DNA of 37,860 nt, from contig NJEG01000004.1 in NCBI GenBank assembly GCA_002254565.1, forward strand, positions 1 to 37,860. The letters run 5' to 3'. Positions 17,309-24,921 of this stretch are shown here, in pieces (position 1 is the stretch's first letter; the number at the start of each line of letters is the position of its first letter). Origin of the DNA: Candidatus Altarchaeales archaeon ex4484_2 (lineage in GTDB: Archaea > Altiarchaeota > Altiarchaeia > IMC4 > QMZM01). The translations under genes and the position numbers were made by a program. A model generated the notes under the pieces. It had not been told where the DNA came from, did not search any database, and was given only the letters and a program-made list of their open reading frames with translations.

Positions 17309-18097
17309 ATGGATTATTCCAACGAGTTGGAAGCGGTCTTGGATCTGGTTTCTGAGGCTGGTGAAAGGATTACGGAGGTATATGGGAGTGATTTCTCCGT
17401 AGACTATAAGGAGGATGATAGCCCCGTCACCCGGGCGGATTTGTTGTCTGAGGAAATCCTGCTGGAGGGTTTGGAGAGTTTTGGTTACGGTTTTCTATCG
17501 GAGGAGTCTGGCTTCTTGGGTTCAGGTAACGGAAGGTGTTGGGTGATTGACCCCCTTGATGGAACAAGGGATTTCGTTGAGGGAACAGATGATTTCTCTA
17601 TCCTGGTTGGTTTGTTGGATGGGGACAGACCTGTTTTGGGTGTCGTGCATGCGCCCTGCTTGGGAAAAAGCTGGTATGCGCTCAGGGGCAGAGGAGCCTT
17701 CGTGGACAGGAAACCTATTAAGGTCTCTGATGTCAGCGAACTGGATAGATGGAGGATGCTGGTCAGCAGGTTTCATCTACGGGATGAGGATAAACAGGTT
17801 GCCAAGTCTCTTGGGGTATCCTCGTTCAGGGAGTCCGGCAGCATAGGCATCAAGTATTGCTTGATTGCTTCAGGGGAAGCAGAGTTGTGCGTGTACACAA
17901 CCTCCAGGCTTGGCTTCTGGGATTGCTGCGCCCCCCAGGTTATCCTGAAGGAGGCTGGTGGTCTTGTTTTTGACGTTCACGGTAATCCAGTGGTTTACGA
18001 CCTTGATTCAGAGCCCTGGAGGATGGAGCACGGCTTCATCGGCTGCAACGGCAGACACAGGAAAGAGATACTTGAAGCGGTGGAGAATGCTCTGTAG
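17309..18097 (+). CDS. cysQ: Inositol monophosphatase-superfamily phosphatase, CysQ/PAP phosphatase-like
   Basis: This 262-residue protein has the superfamily metal sites: DDSPVTRADLLSEE, FLSEESG, the signature VIDPLDGTRDFVEG, and the late GFWDCCAPQVILKEAGG motif (WD...G). The sequence DFSILVGLLDGDRPVLGVVHAP is typical of CysQ (3'(2'),5'-bisphosphate nucleotidase), which turns PAP to AMP. The immediate upstream gene is a sulfotransferase, which strengthens the PAP phosphatase reading. Inositol-1-phosphatase or fructose-1,6-bisphosphatase activity, common for archaeal members, remains possible. It is the last gene of the hdrA run; the convergent tRNA-Val follows. Confidence 0.82.
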   Translation: MDYSNELEAVLDLVSEAGERITEVYGSDFSVDYKEDDSPVTRADLLSEEILLEGLESFGYGFLSEESGFLGSGNGRCWVIDPLDGTRDFVEGTDDFSILVGLLDGDRPVLGVVHAPCLGKSWYALRGRGAFVDRKPIKVSDVSELDRWRMLVSRFHLRDEDKQVAKSLGVSSFRESGSIGIKYCLIASGEAELCVYTTSRLGFWDCCAPQVILKEAGGLVFDVHGNPVVYDLDSEPWRMEHGFIGCNGRHRKEILEAVENAL

Positions 18098-18138
18098 TTT
18101 AAAGGTCGCAGGATAGTGTTTGTAACATGATGATGAAA

Positions 18139-18212
18139 TGGGCCCGCCCGGACTTGAACCGGGGACCTTTGCCTTGTAAGGGCAACGTCATAGCCGACTA
18201 GACCACGAGCCC
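18139..18212 (-). tRNA. tRNA-Val (anticodon UAC)
   Basis: The minus strand folds as a cloverleaf. The acceptor stem is GGGCTCG with CGGGCCC (one G-U pair), the discriminator is A, and the D stem has three pairs (GTC/GAC). The anticodon stem TTGCC/GGCAA encloses the loop CTTACAA, giving anticodon TAC. The T arm is CCCGG-TTCAAGT-CCGGG. The length is 74 with the discriminator; the CCA tail is not encoded and there is no intron. It sits alone between cysQ and the Nudix gene. Confidence 0.95.
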
Positions 18213-18272
18213 TGGATGGGGTAAACAATTAGTGTGTTCCTACTTTTTGATTACGTAGATAAAAATAATAAT

Positions 18273-18677
18273 ATGTCGTTGAAGAAATACTCTGGTGAAA
18301 TCCCGCTATTGACGGTTGATGCTGTGATACTGGAAGATAACAGGATTGTGTTGGTCAGGAGGAGGAATCCCCCGTTTAAGGGTATGTGGGCTCTCCCGGG
18401 AGGTTTCGTGGACTATGGCGAGAGAGTTGAGGATGCTGTGGAAAGAGAAGCGAAGGAGGAGACAAGTTTGGTGGTGGAGCACGGGAAGCTGTTGGGCGTC
18501 TACAGCAAACAGGACAGGGATCCCAGGGGGCATACCGTGTCTGTGGTGTTCGCGTGCAGACGTGTTTCCGGGAAACTTAAGGCGTCATCTGATGCAGCTG
18601 AGGCGGGATGGTTCCCATTGGATGATCTGCCTGAGCTGGCCTTCGACCATAAAAGGATAATCGACGACATTATCTAG
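18273..18677 (+). CDS. Nudix hydrolase
   Basis: The start chosen is the ATG at 18273 (MSLKKYSGEIPLLTVDAVI), giving 134 residues; a GTG at 18234 would add 13 residues. The Nudix box is GFVDYGERVEDAVEREAKEE (Gx5Ex7REUxEE), with Ser where the usual Gly of the last box positions stands. PLLTVDAVILEDNRIVLVRRRNPPFKGMWALPGGF is the usual N-terminal context and is split here only by the box. Substrates are nucleoside diphosphate-linked compounds; ADP-ribose pyrophosphatase is the most frequent activity for this archaeal subtype, but not assigned. The end overlaps the convergent acyl-CoA synthetase alpha gene by eight bases. Confidence 0.9.
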   Translation: MSLKKYSGEIPLLTVDAVILEDNRIVLVRRRNPPFKGMWALPGGFVDYGERVEDAVEREAKEETSLVVEHGKLLGVYSKQDRDPRGHTVSVVFACRRVSGKLKASSDAAEAGWFPLDDLPELAFDHKRIIDDII

Positions 18678-20052
18678 TTTTAATGTACCCCCTGTATCCA
18701 GCGTACTCGATTAGAGCCTTCATAGCCCGGATACCCCTGCTCGGGGTGGGATAGGTTGGGATAGACATTTTCTCCATCATCCTGGTATGCACCCGCGTGA
18801 ACTCACCGCCTGTTGTGCAGACCAAAAGAGGTGTGTTTGGGAACTCAGTTCCCACGGAAATCAATACATCAACTATGTCGCTTTCAAGAGAGGATAGCTG
18901 GAGAAGCATCACAACAAAAACAGCATCCACGTTGTCATCTGCCATCACATGTTTGAGCACCTGCTCATATCGGCTGCTATCCGCATCCCCGACAAGGTCA
19001 ATCGGGTTTTTAGCCACAGCATAGGGAGGGATTACCTCCTTCACCCTCCTTAATGTTTCCTCAGATAGCTCAGCCATCTCCAGCTCGTTCTCTATAATTT
19101 CGTCAGTGGACATCACCCCAAAGCCCCCTGCATTCGTCACAACCTGGATCCGACGTCCCCTTGGAAGCGAGACATAGGAGAATGCTCGAGCTAAATCGAA
19201 TAACTCCTCTGAATTCTCTGCGACGATGACTCCAGCTTGGCGAAACATTCCATTGAAGACCTCAGATGAGCCGGCAAGTGAGGCGGTATGTGATAGGGTG
19301 GCATTAGACCCCTCCCCTGTCCTACCCCCCTTCATAGCCACAACCGGCTTCTTTTTTGTGACCTCCTTAAGGACCTTGAAAAGCCCTCTACCGTCTTTGG
19401 TTCCCTCAAGATATAATACAACAACATCCGTATTCTGGTCCCCGCCCAGGTATCTGAGGAGCTCTATCTCATCCACATCAACACGGTTCCCGATGGAAAC
19501 AAACTTTGATATCCCCATGTTGTCTGCCGCTGCCTTATCCATTATCGCCGTCCCGTAAGCACCTGACTGTGATATAAAGGAGATGTTCCCCCGGGAGGGT
19601 CTGTCTTGACGGTACACCGGAGAAAACATAGTATCTACATGAGAGTATGTATCAAACACACCTATACAGTTTGGTCCAACAAGACGCATCCCGTATTTCT
19701 CCGCAGTCTCCATAATACCAGCCTCCCTCTCACATTCCCCTATCTCGGAAAATCCTCCGGAGATTATGACTGCAGCCTTAACACCCTTTCTCCCGCACTC
19801 AGATATAGCCTGCTCCACGTATCCGGCAGGTATTATTATAACAGCCAAATCCACGGTATCGGGCACATCCAGTATGGATTTATAGCATCTTAAGCCCATA
19901 AGCTCATCCACCCCTGGATTAACAGGGTATATCCTGCCAACGAACCCTCTCACAAAGTTCTCAAGGATTATATGCCCGAACTTCCTGGGCTCTCTTGATG
20001 CACCGATTACTGCAACACTCTTCGGCTTGAATATATAATCCAGGGAGTTCAT
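18670..20052 (-). CDS. acdA: ADP-forming acetyl/acyl-CoA synthetase, alpha subunit
   Basis: This 460-residue alpha subunit has the CoA-binding domain at the N-terminus (FKPKSVAVIGASREPRKFG, YPVNPG), the GPNCIGVFD and SQSGAYGTAIMD segments of the succinyl-CoA synthetase-like ligase domain, and the phosphorylated histidine in TLSHTASLAGS. It makes ATP from ADP and phosphate while splitting an acyl-CoA, an energy-conserving step in archaeal fermentation. The beta subunit is the preceding gene, one base away. Length and domain order are normal for the separate alpha type. Acetate, branched acids or aryl acids are possible products. Confidence 0.93.
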   Translation of the reverse strand: MNSLDYIFKPKSVAVIGASREPRKFGHIILENFVRGFVGRIYPVNPGVDELMGLRCYKSILDVPDTVDLAVIIIPAGYVEQAISECGRKGVKAAVIISGGFSEIGECEREAGIMETAEKYGMRLVGPNCIGVFDTYSHVDTMFSPVYRQDRPSRGNISFISQSGAYGTAIMDKAAADNMGISKFVSIGNRVDVDEIELLRYLGGDQNTDVVVLYLEGTKDGRGLFKVLKEVTKKKPVVAMKGGRTGEGSNATLSHTASLAGSSEVFNGMFRQAGVIVAENSEELFDLARAFSYVSLPRGRRIQVVTNAGGFGVMSTDEIIENELEMAELSEETLRRVKEVIPPYAVAKNPIDLVGDADSSRYEQVLKHVMADDNVDAVFVVMLLQLSSLESDIVDVLISVGTEFPNTPLLVCTTGGEFTRVHTRMMEKMSIPTYPTPSRGIRAMKALIEYAGYRGYIKTR

Positions 20053-20053
20053 C

Positions 20054-20659
20054 CTACTTCATTATTCTCACATCAGCTGCGATAGCTGCTTTATCGTTCA
20101 CTATTAGAGGGTTTATGTCCATCTCTGAAACACCCTCTTTTTCCACAAGCCTTGAAGCGTTAAGCAGGGTTTTCAAGACCCTAGACCTTGATTTAAGAAT
20201 GGTTCCGGCTCTTGTATCATCTATAAGCTGTTCAGCATCCGCCTTTTTTATTGGGATAAGCCTGAATGCCACATCTCTTAAAGCCTCTACATGAATACCT
20301 CCCAAGCCGAAGCAGATAACTGCATCGAATTGTTCATCTATCTTTGAGCCAATCATGAATTCCTGACCATCTATCAGCTCCTGCACTATCACGCCGTCTA
20401 CTTCTTTTGTTTTCCTGGATGCGTTCCTTATGAGGAGGTTGTATTTAGCATCCAGCTCCCCTGCTGAATACACGAATTGAATGCAGCCAGCAGTTGATTT
20501 ATGCACTATTTTAGGGGAATCTATCTTCAGAACCACGGGGGTAGATAGTTTTCCGGCAGCCTCTCTGGCCTCCTTAAGGTCTTCTACGAACACATGTTTT
20601 GCTGTGGTGATGTTGTATTTTTCAAGCAGCCTGTATGCTTTATGATCCGGTATTTTCAT
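20054..20659 (-). CDS. acdB: ADP-forming acetyl/acyl-CoA synthetase, beta subunit (ATP-grasp)
   Basis: The start is taken as the ATG at 20659 (MKIPDHKAYRLLEKYNI), giving 201 residues; the in-frame extension to 20761 is unconserved and overlaps hisG. It is an ATP-grasp domain: VVLKIDSPKIVHKSTAGCI, a VDGVIVQELIDGQEFMIGS strand, FGLGGIHVEALRDVAFRLIP and EMDINPLIV. It takes the phosphate from the alpha-subunit histidine and forms ATP. Length is slightly under the usual 220-240. It is upstream of alpha in the same operon and divergent from hisG with about 50 bases between. Confidence 0.92.
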   Translation of the reverse strand: MKIPDHKAYRLLEKYNITTAKHVFVEDLKEAREAAGKLSTPVVLKIDSPKIVHKSTAGCIQFVYSAGELDAKYNLLIRNASRKTKEVDGVIVQELIDGQEFMIGSKIDEQFDAVICFGLGGIHVEALRDVAFRLIPIKKADAEQLIDDTRAGTILKSRSRVLKTLLNASRLVEKEGVSEMDINPLIVNDKAAIAADVRIMK

Positions 20660-20710
20660 TATTGCGTTTATTAATTTAGGGGAAATCGAATATAATAATT
20701 GATGTAGAAA

Positions 20711-21634
20711 ATGATTAAGTTTTACATACCAGACGGGCACCTGGAAGAGAGGACGCTGCAACTCTTCAGGAGAGCAGGGTTCGAGATAAGCATGAGCGAG
20801 AGAGGATACAATCCTGACATAGACGATCCAGAGATAGTGTTGAAACGCATCAGACCACAGGACTTCCCCTTCGTGGTCAGCTTAGGTAAGGGTGATCTGG
20901 CCGTTACCGGCTCGGATATACTGGAAGACTTCAGGCTGGGCAACCCAAAAAGAGGTGGGGAAATCAAGAAGATAATGGACTTGGGTTTCGGAGCCACCAG
21001 GCTGGTCACAGCAATATCAGAGGAGATGCTCCCGGATATTGAATCGATTAAGGACTTCAGCAGGTATTCGGAAAAGCTTGAGAGGGAGGGGAAAAAGGCT
21101 GTTGTAGCAACCGAGTACTATAACATCGCCAAAAAATACCTTCAGGATAATGGCATCAACGCCATAATAGACAAGCCGGCCGGCAAAACAGAGGCCTGGA
21201 TTATTCCACCAACGCCTGAAGCTGACCTGATTATTGAAACCATGGAGACAGGTAAAACAATAAGAGAAAACAGGTGCCGCATCATAGACGAGGTGATGGA
21301 AGCCAGCTCTGTGTTGATAGCCAACAGGAAATCCCTGCAAGATGAGAAGAAAAAAAAGAAAATCAGTGAAATAGTTGATTTATTCAGGGGAGCCTTGAAG
21401 GGTAAAGGCAAAGTCAACGTGTTCATGAACATCATGGACGACGTGAACCTCCAGCCAGTACTGGATACATTAAGCGATTACGTGGAAAAACCCACCATAA
21501 ACGATTTAAGGGGTGGGGGATATGATGTTTTCATAGTGATCGATGAGAAAGAACTGAAGTATCTGCTTCCTAAGTTAAGGAAGACGGGCGCCAGCTCTAT
21601 TGCCATATCAGATACTAGGATGCTGATTAGTTAA
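20711..21634 (+). CDS. hisG: ATP phosphoribosyltransferase, long form
   Basis: This 307-residue enzyme catalyses the first committed step of histidine synthesis (ATP + PRPP). The N-terminus (IKFYIPDGHLEERTLQLFRRAG), DLAVTGSDILED, the PRPP loop region ADLIIETMETGKTIRENR and a C-terminal regulatory domain (VNVFMNIMDDVNLQPVLDTL ... RKTGASSIAISDTRMLI) mark the long HisG type that binds histidine for feedback inhibition. It is not in a his operon here; the neighbours are acdB (divergent) and a surface protein whose stop overlaps its own. No other his gene is in the window. Confidence 0.93.
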   Translation: MIKFYIPDGHLEERTLQLFRRAGFEISMSERGYNPDIDDPEIVLKRIRPQDFPFVVSLGKGDLAVTGSDILEDFRLGNPKRGGEIKKIMDLGFGATRLVTAISEEMLPDIESIKDFSRYSEKLEREGKKAVVATEYYNIAKKYLQDNGINAIIDKPAGKTEAWIIPPTPEADLIIETMETGKTIRENRCRIIDEVMEASSVLIANRKSLQDEKKKKKISEIVDLFRGALKGKGKVNVFMNIMDDVNLQPVLDTLSDYVEKPTINDLRGGGYDVFIVIDEKELKYLLPKLRKTGASSIAISDTRMLIS

Positions 21635-22599
21635 TTGCCCGCAAATTCCCCCGTACAGGATTCCCTAACAGCAGCATCTGTTATGCTACCGCATAGGTTT
21701 ATGTTTCTCTGGATCATGCTCAGCTCGTAGAAACATTGATCCCTCCAGTCCAGGTCCCCGGCAAGGTTACATAATGCTGGATCCAGCAGGTGTACAGCTA
21801 ATTCCTTGATGCAGATGCTCTCCCACTCACCTGAGGTGATCAGGTCACATACGGAGATGTTGTTGTTGTTTCTGGCTACCTGCGTGTAACAATACCACCG
21901 CCAATCTTCCTCCTCCAGGTTGCATTCACCAACGAGGGTCTTGTTTTCTGTTGTGGTCTTGTAACAGGATAACTTCATCTGGTAGTTCATCACATGTCTG
22001 CAGAGGTCAGCTTCCAGTTTCTCTAACGCGATGGCAGCGTAGCATTCATCTTTCTTGCGCTGGAACATCAGCCGGGAGCAGATGGACTCATTAAGGCGCT
22101 TTACGGCCATATTCTTCATGCACTCATCTATCAACACATCCTGGTTTATGTAGGAGCAAATGGATATGTTATCTTTATTCATGGCCAGGTCGTTGTAGCA
22201 GCCGTATATGTTCTCGGATAAATGGATTCCACGGCATATCTCTTCATCATCTAGGAGGATCGCTACATTCCAAAGGCACTCATCCTTCCATTTAGTGCTT
22301 ATTATTTCTCTGCAGTATTCAGGGTCTCTCTCCCTAACCCCCTCATCCTTGAAGCATTCATCCCTCAGCTGCTCGTCTATTATATCATAGCATACCACCC
22401 AGGGTATGGTAATCCCGGTCGATGATGTTGTCCTGGTTGTTGAAGAGGATGTGTTTGTTGTTGAGGTGGTGGTTGATGACGTGGTTGTTGTTGAAGTAGT
22501 AGTAGTAGTAGTAGTTGTGGTTGTGCTCTTCCCGTCATCTATGCAGCAGGGGCAGGTGAATAATGCCGCCAGCGTTATCAGCATGAATATTTTTTTCAT
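21631..22599 (-). CDS. Exported Thr-rich protein with about nine Cys-paired ~26-residue repeats
   Basis: This 322-residue protein has a signal sequence (KIFMLITLAALFTCPCC); whether a Cys is lipidated is uncertain because the box LFTC is not a good lipobox. A run of about 40 Thr/Ser follows. The rest is about nine consecutive units of roughly 26 residues, each with a first Cys after W/R-x-E/D (KDECLW, IDECMK, KDECYA, RDQCFY) and a second Cys near the end (EEIC, ISIC, ESIC, ADLC, ISVC, PALC, INLC). The even spacing suggests a superhelical array of disulfide-linked helix pairs. I know no defined family for it. A GGGAGGTG ribosome-binding site lies about nine bases upstream of the ATG. Confidence 0.85.
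   Translation of the reverse strand: MKKIFMLITLAALFTCPCCIDDGKSTTTTTTTTTTSTTTTSSTTTSTTNTSSSTTRTTSSTGITIPWVVCYDIIDEQLRDECFKDEGVRERDPEYCREIISTKWKDECLWNVAILLDDEEICRGIHLSENIYGCYNDLAMNKDNISICSYINQDVLIDECMKNMAVKRLNESICSRLMFQRKKDECYAAIALEKLEADLCRHVMNYQMKLSCYKTTTENKTLVGECNLEEEDWRWYCYTQVARNNNNISVCDLITSGEWESICIKELAVHLLDPALCNLAGDLDWRDQCFYELSMIQRNINLCGSITDAAVRESCTGEFAGN
22495..22515 (-). repeat. (ACT)7 trinucleotide run encoding the Thr stalk
   Basis: Seven tandem AGT units on the plus strand read as ACT (Thr) codons in the surface-protein gene. It sits in a longer ACN-rich stretch. Such runs are prone to slippage, which would change stalk length without changing frame. Seen directly. Confidence 0.9.
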
Positions 22600-22839
22600 C
22601 TATGGAAAAACACCTCCCTTATTTGTTGTGAACATATTCTTTTTGCCTCATTATCTTATTTTTTGGAAGTTATTCCTTAAAATCTGATTAGGGGAATGAA
22701 GTTCTGTGTTTTTTTTTGTTTCCGTCATAGGTTCAGCTCTTAGCAGGATATTCATTTATGCATCCCCCCCTTGGGGGGGTTGATCGTTTATCTCATCCCC
22801 CGCACATCATGTTCCATTAGAGTATATGAAAGCATATGT
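22600..22839. other. Gene-free spacer before the dockerin-like remnant
   Basis: This 240-base stretch has no reading frame I would call a gene. It contains the leader of the Cys-repeat protein (minus strand), a poly-T run near 22709, and the C7-TT-G7 inverted repeat at 22764. Together with the remnant that follows it forms the longest gene-free region in the window, about 430 bases up to 23030. Confidence 0.6.
22764..22779. repeat. C7-TT-G7 inverted repeat
   Basis: Seven C, two T and seven G in succession can form a very GC-rich hairpin (six pairs with a CTTG loop). It lies in the gene-free spacer upstream of the Cys-repeat surface protein. It may act as a transcription stop for the remnant on the minus strand, or be a G-rich structural element. 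No T-run immediately follows on either strand, so terminator function is uncertain. Confidence 0.55.
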
Positions 22840-23015
22840 TTATCGGGTATAGATTCCTCCACTAAACCAGATATCCCTCGCCTCTAAAACCTCTGCTTTG
22901 TTGACTCCGTCGCTAGCCTTCCATCTTCCAGTATACTCCACCAGCTTGGGCATATCGATTACGCCGTCATCGTTGATGTCGCCTTATGACCACCAACACT
23001 GAAGGAGATAATCAA
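22840..23015 (-). pseudogene. Truncated dockerin-like C-terminal tail, copy 1 (frameshifted)
   Basis: On the minus strand this reads SVGGHKA, then after a missing base INDDGVIDMPKLVEYTG, RWKASDGV and DIWFSGGIY before a TAA. It matches residue for residue the tail of the SGNH/dockerin pseudogene ending at 23775 (SVDGHKADLNDDGLIN, RWKASDGV, DIWFSGGVY). One base is lost at the GHKA-D position, so no single frame spans it. Homology ends a few bases before the acylphosphatase stop. The NDDGxI calcium-loop pattern is dockerin-like. It is a remnant of a duplicated secreted gene, not a working gene. Confidence 0.8.
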
Positions 23016-23030
23016 AAAAAAAACCGTATT

Positions 23031-23666
23031 CTATTTTTTCTCAGCTAGCTTTATGACCGCATCAATCAATTTTTCCATTGATTTCCTCGACTCAATCCGC
23101 TCCTCCTTGATCTCATTGAAGATTTTCTCCATGCTCTCAGCAATCAACCCATACTTCGCGTCAACCACATCAAAACGCTTAATAGTATCCTCATGAAATG
23201 ATCTTAGATTAACGGACAGATCATTATGGATGTTATCCAGTTTCCCAGATAATACCTCAGTAGTCTTATCCTGCTTATCCAGCATCTGATTCTGCTTGCT
23301 CGATAGATCCCTGAATCCACCTCTTGCAACCTCAATCAACTCCTTTAGATGAACAACAGCACTATCCAGCCTTTCATCAGTCTCCTCTGGCTTCACAGCC
23401 TTCGTGAAACCAGAGTAAATTTTATCTACATCAACAAAGGATTCAACAGAGACATCAACAACATTAATCAATGCATTCCTGATATTGATTTCTTCCGTGA
23501 ACTCTTTTATCACCCCCTCTTCCCCCTGCGCAATAATTCTAACGGACCCATCTTTAAGGTTCTCAATCAATCCCTTAATGCCGAGACTACTGGCAATCTC
23601 CATAACCTTGGCCCGATATCCAACCCTCTGGACGTCTCCTTTAACAATAATCTCCGCTGTTTTCAT
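23031..23666 (-). CDS. Acylphosphatase-domain protein with long C-terminal coiled coil
   Basis: This 211-residue protein begins with an acylphosphatase domain: IVKGDVQRVGYRAKVMEIA has the catalytic Arg in the phosphate loop (the usual VQGVxFR becomes VQRVGYR), and IENLKDGSVRIIAQG holds the catalytic Asn. After about residue 95 the chain is charged and helical (LKELIEVARGGFRDLSSKQN, SMEKIFNEIKEERIESRKSM), predicted as coiled coil. Archaeal acylphosphatase proteins with such tails are known, with no settled role. It hydrolyses acyl phosphates if active. It sits between two copies of a dockerin-like tail. Confidence 0.87.
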   Translation of the reverse strand: MKTAEIIVKGDVQRVGYRAKVMEIASSLGIKGLIENLKDGSVRIIAQGEEGVIKEFTEEINIRNALINVVDVSVESFVDVDKIYSGFTKAVKPEETDERLDSAVVHLKELIEVARGGFRDLSSKQNQMLDKQDKTTEVLSGKLDNIHNDLSVNLRSFHEDTIKRFDVVDAKYGLIAESMEKIFNEIKEERIESRKSMEKLIDAVIKLAEKK

Positions 23667-23774
23667 AATACAGTCATATATAGCCGTTATATCTATAAAA
23701 TACTGTGTTCTTCAGCGCTGACAAAACATATCGTGAGCAGATTCCATGAAGGCTTTCAGCCTGTCAAATTCAAA

Positions 23775-24921
23775 TCAGTACACCCCACCACTAAACCAGA
23801 TATCCCTTGCATCAAGCACCTCTGTTTTGGTGACTCCGTCACTGGCCTTCCATCTATCAATGAATGCCATCAGCTCGGGTATGTTGATTAATCCATCATC
23901 GTTGAGGTCCGCCTTATGCCCGTCTACTGAGACTGTTATTGGATAACCCTCACTCACGGTTCTGTTTTCATCAACCACAAAAAGATGCGCTGTGCCGTTT
24001 GGGAAAGAGCCTTGGTTGACAGTGAAGGTTATTGAATCATTCGACCATGCTATCGGGATCTGGATTTCACAATGCCTTCTTCTGGATTCATTTTAGGTAC
24101 TCTCATCACATAACTCAACCCGGGCCCAGGTATTATCCACAAAGACATCGTCAAAGTATGTATACCAGTCAACGTTTACTGTATGATTATTTTGCCAGTC
24201 AGTAGCCCAGTTAGCATCCTCTCTTCGGGGAGATGTTCCATCAGAGTCATAGTCGCAGTTATTATCCGCAAAATAATCCGCGTAATTCACATTCTGGTCA
24301 GGGTCATATTTTTCAATATCCGCGAAATCAGATAATACCCTATCCTGACCTTGAGCAACCCAATCTCTTATCGCAGTATTGTTGTTAAACCAGGGATCTC
24401 CTGTTGTATACCCCTCCAAGTGCCAGGTCATATAAATAAAGGTAACATTAGGGTACTCGTTTTCTAGATCCCTCATATTATCAAGATAATAGGTTTGTAG
24501 GTTAACATCATTAACCTGACCATACCACGACCACACTATAACATTAACGTCGCTGTGATCTGCTGTCCCTGCTCCAGGATCTAAACCATTAAGGTAGTTT
24601 CTTGTTTCATCATCCCACCCAACATAACCGCAATCATGATCCAACCATCCATCCCCGTAACTGGCACCTTCCTCTAAATCCAGCGCCCAGCCAGAACCGC
24701 CATTGTTCCATGCAAAAAGCTTTTGGGGATAACCTAAATTATTCATGAAAGCATTTAATCAGGTCATGCCAGAGGTTATTTGACTGCCATGGGAGGTGCG
24801 ACCCTAACCTACATGAAAATCTAGCAACTGCGATGTGATTAACGACCAAACCTGCACTCACACTCCCACCTAAAAAAATCAAAATCCCAGAAACAACCAG
24901 CATCAAACTTCTTTGTTTCAT
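23775..24921 (-). pseudogene. Broken gene for a secreted SGNH-hydrolase/dockerin-like protein (signal peptide intact, frameshift and three in-frame stops)
   Basis: One long minus-strand frame reads FHVG-stop-GRTSHGSQITSGMT-stop-LNAFMNNL, then ALDLEEGASYGDGW, NVIVWSWYGQV, NVTFIYMTWHLEG and VLSDFADIEKYDPDQN, then RVELCDEST-stop-NESRRRHCEIQIPIAW and SITFTVNQGSF, ending in a dockerin-like tail (DLNDDGLINIPELM). The stops are TAG at 24804, TGA at 24759 and TAA at 24093. The signal peptide (MKQRSLMLVVSGILIFLGG..) lies in another frame from 24921, so a frameshift and loss of about 15-20 codons separates it from the catalytic Ser motif SHGSQ. The active-site His segment expected after VDWY is missing. 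The start overlaps the prsW stop as ATGA, so it was the last gene of the mscS-prsW operon. Family assignment comes from motif memory; decay is seen directly. Confidence 0.82.

Noticed and set aside
22443-22530. Short-repeat array resembling CRISPR
   Set aside because: The repeats are Thr codons in a coding stalk without spacers; no CRISPR array was seen in the window.
22840-23940. Cellulosome from dockerin-like tails
   Set aside because: No cohesin domain is visible in the window and both tails belong to broken genes; only the calcium-loop pattern is supported.
24093-24806. Recoding of TAG as pyrrolysine or TGA as selenocysteine in the SGNH gene
   Set aside because: All three stops, TAG, TGA and TAA, interrupt the same frame, together with a frameshift and missing segments, which is decay rather than recoding.
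24739-24921. A separate 60-residue signal-peptide gene
   Set aside because: It is the N-terminal piece of the broken SGNH gene; the mature part has no meaning in this frame, and the SHGSQ motif continues in another.
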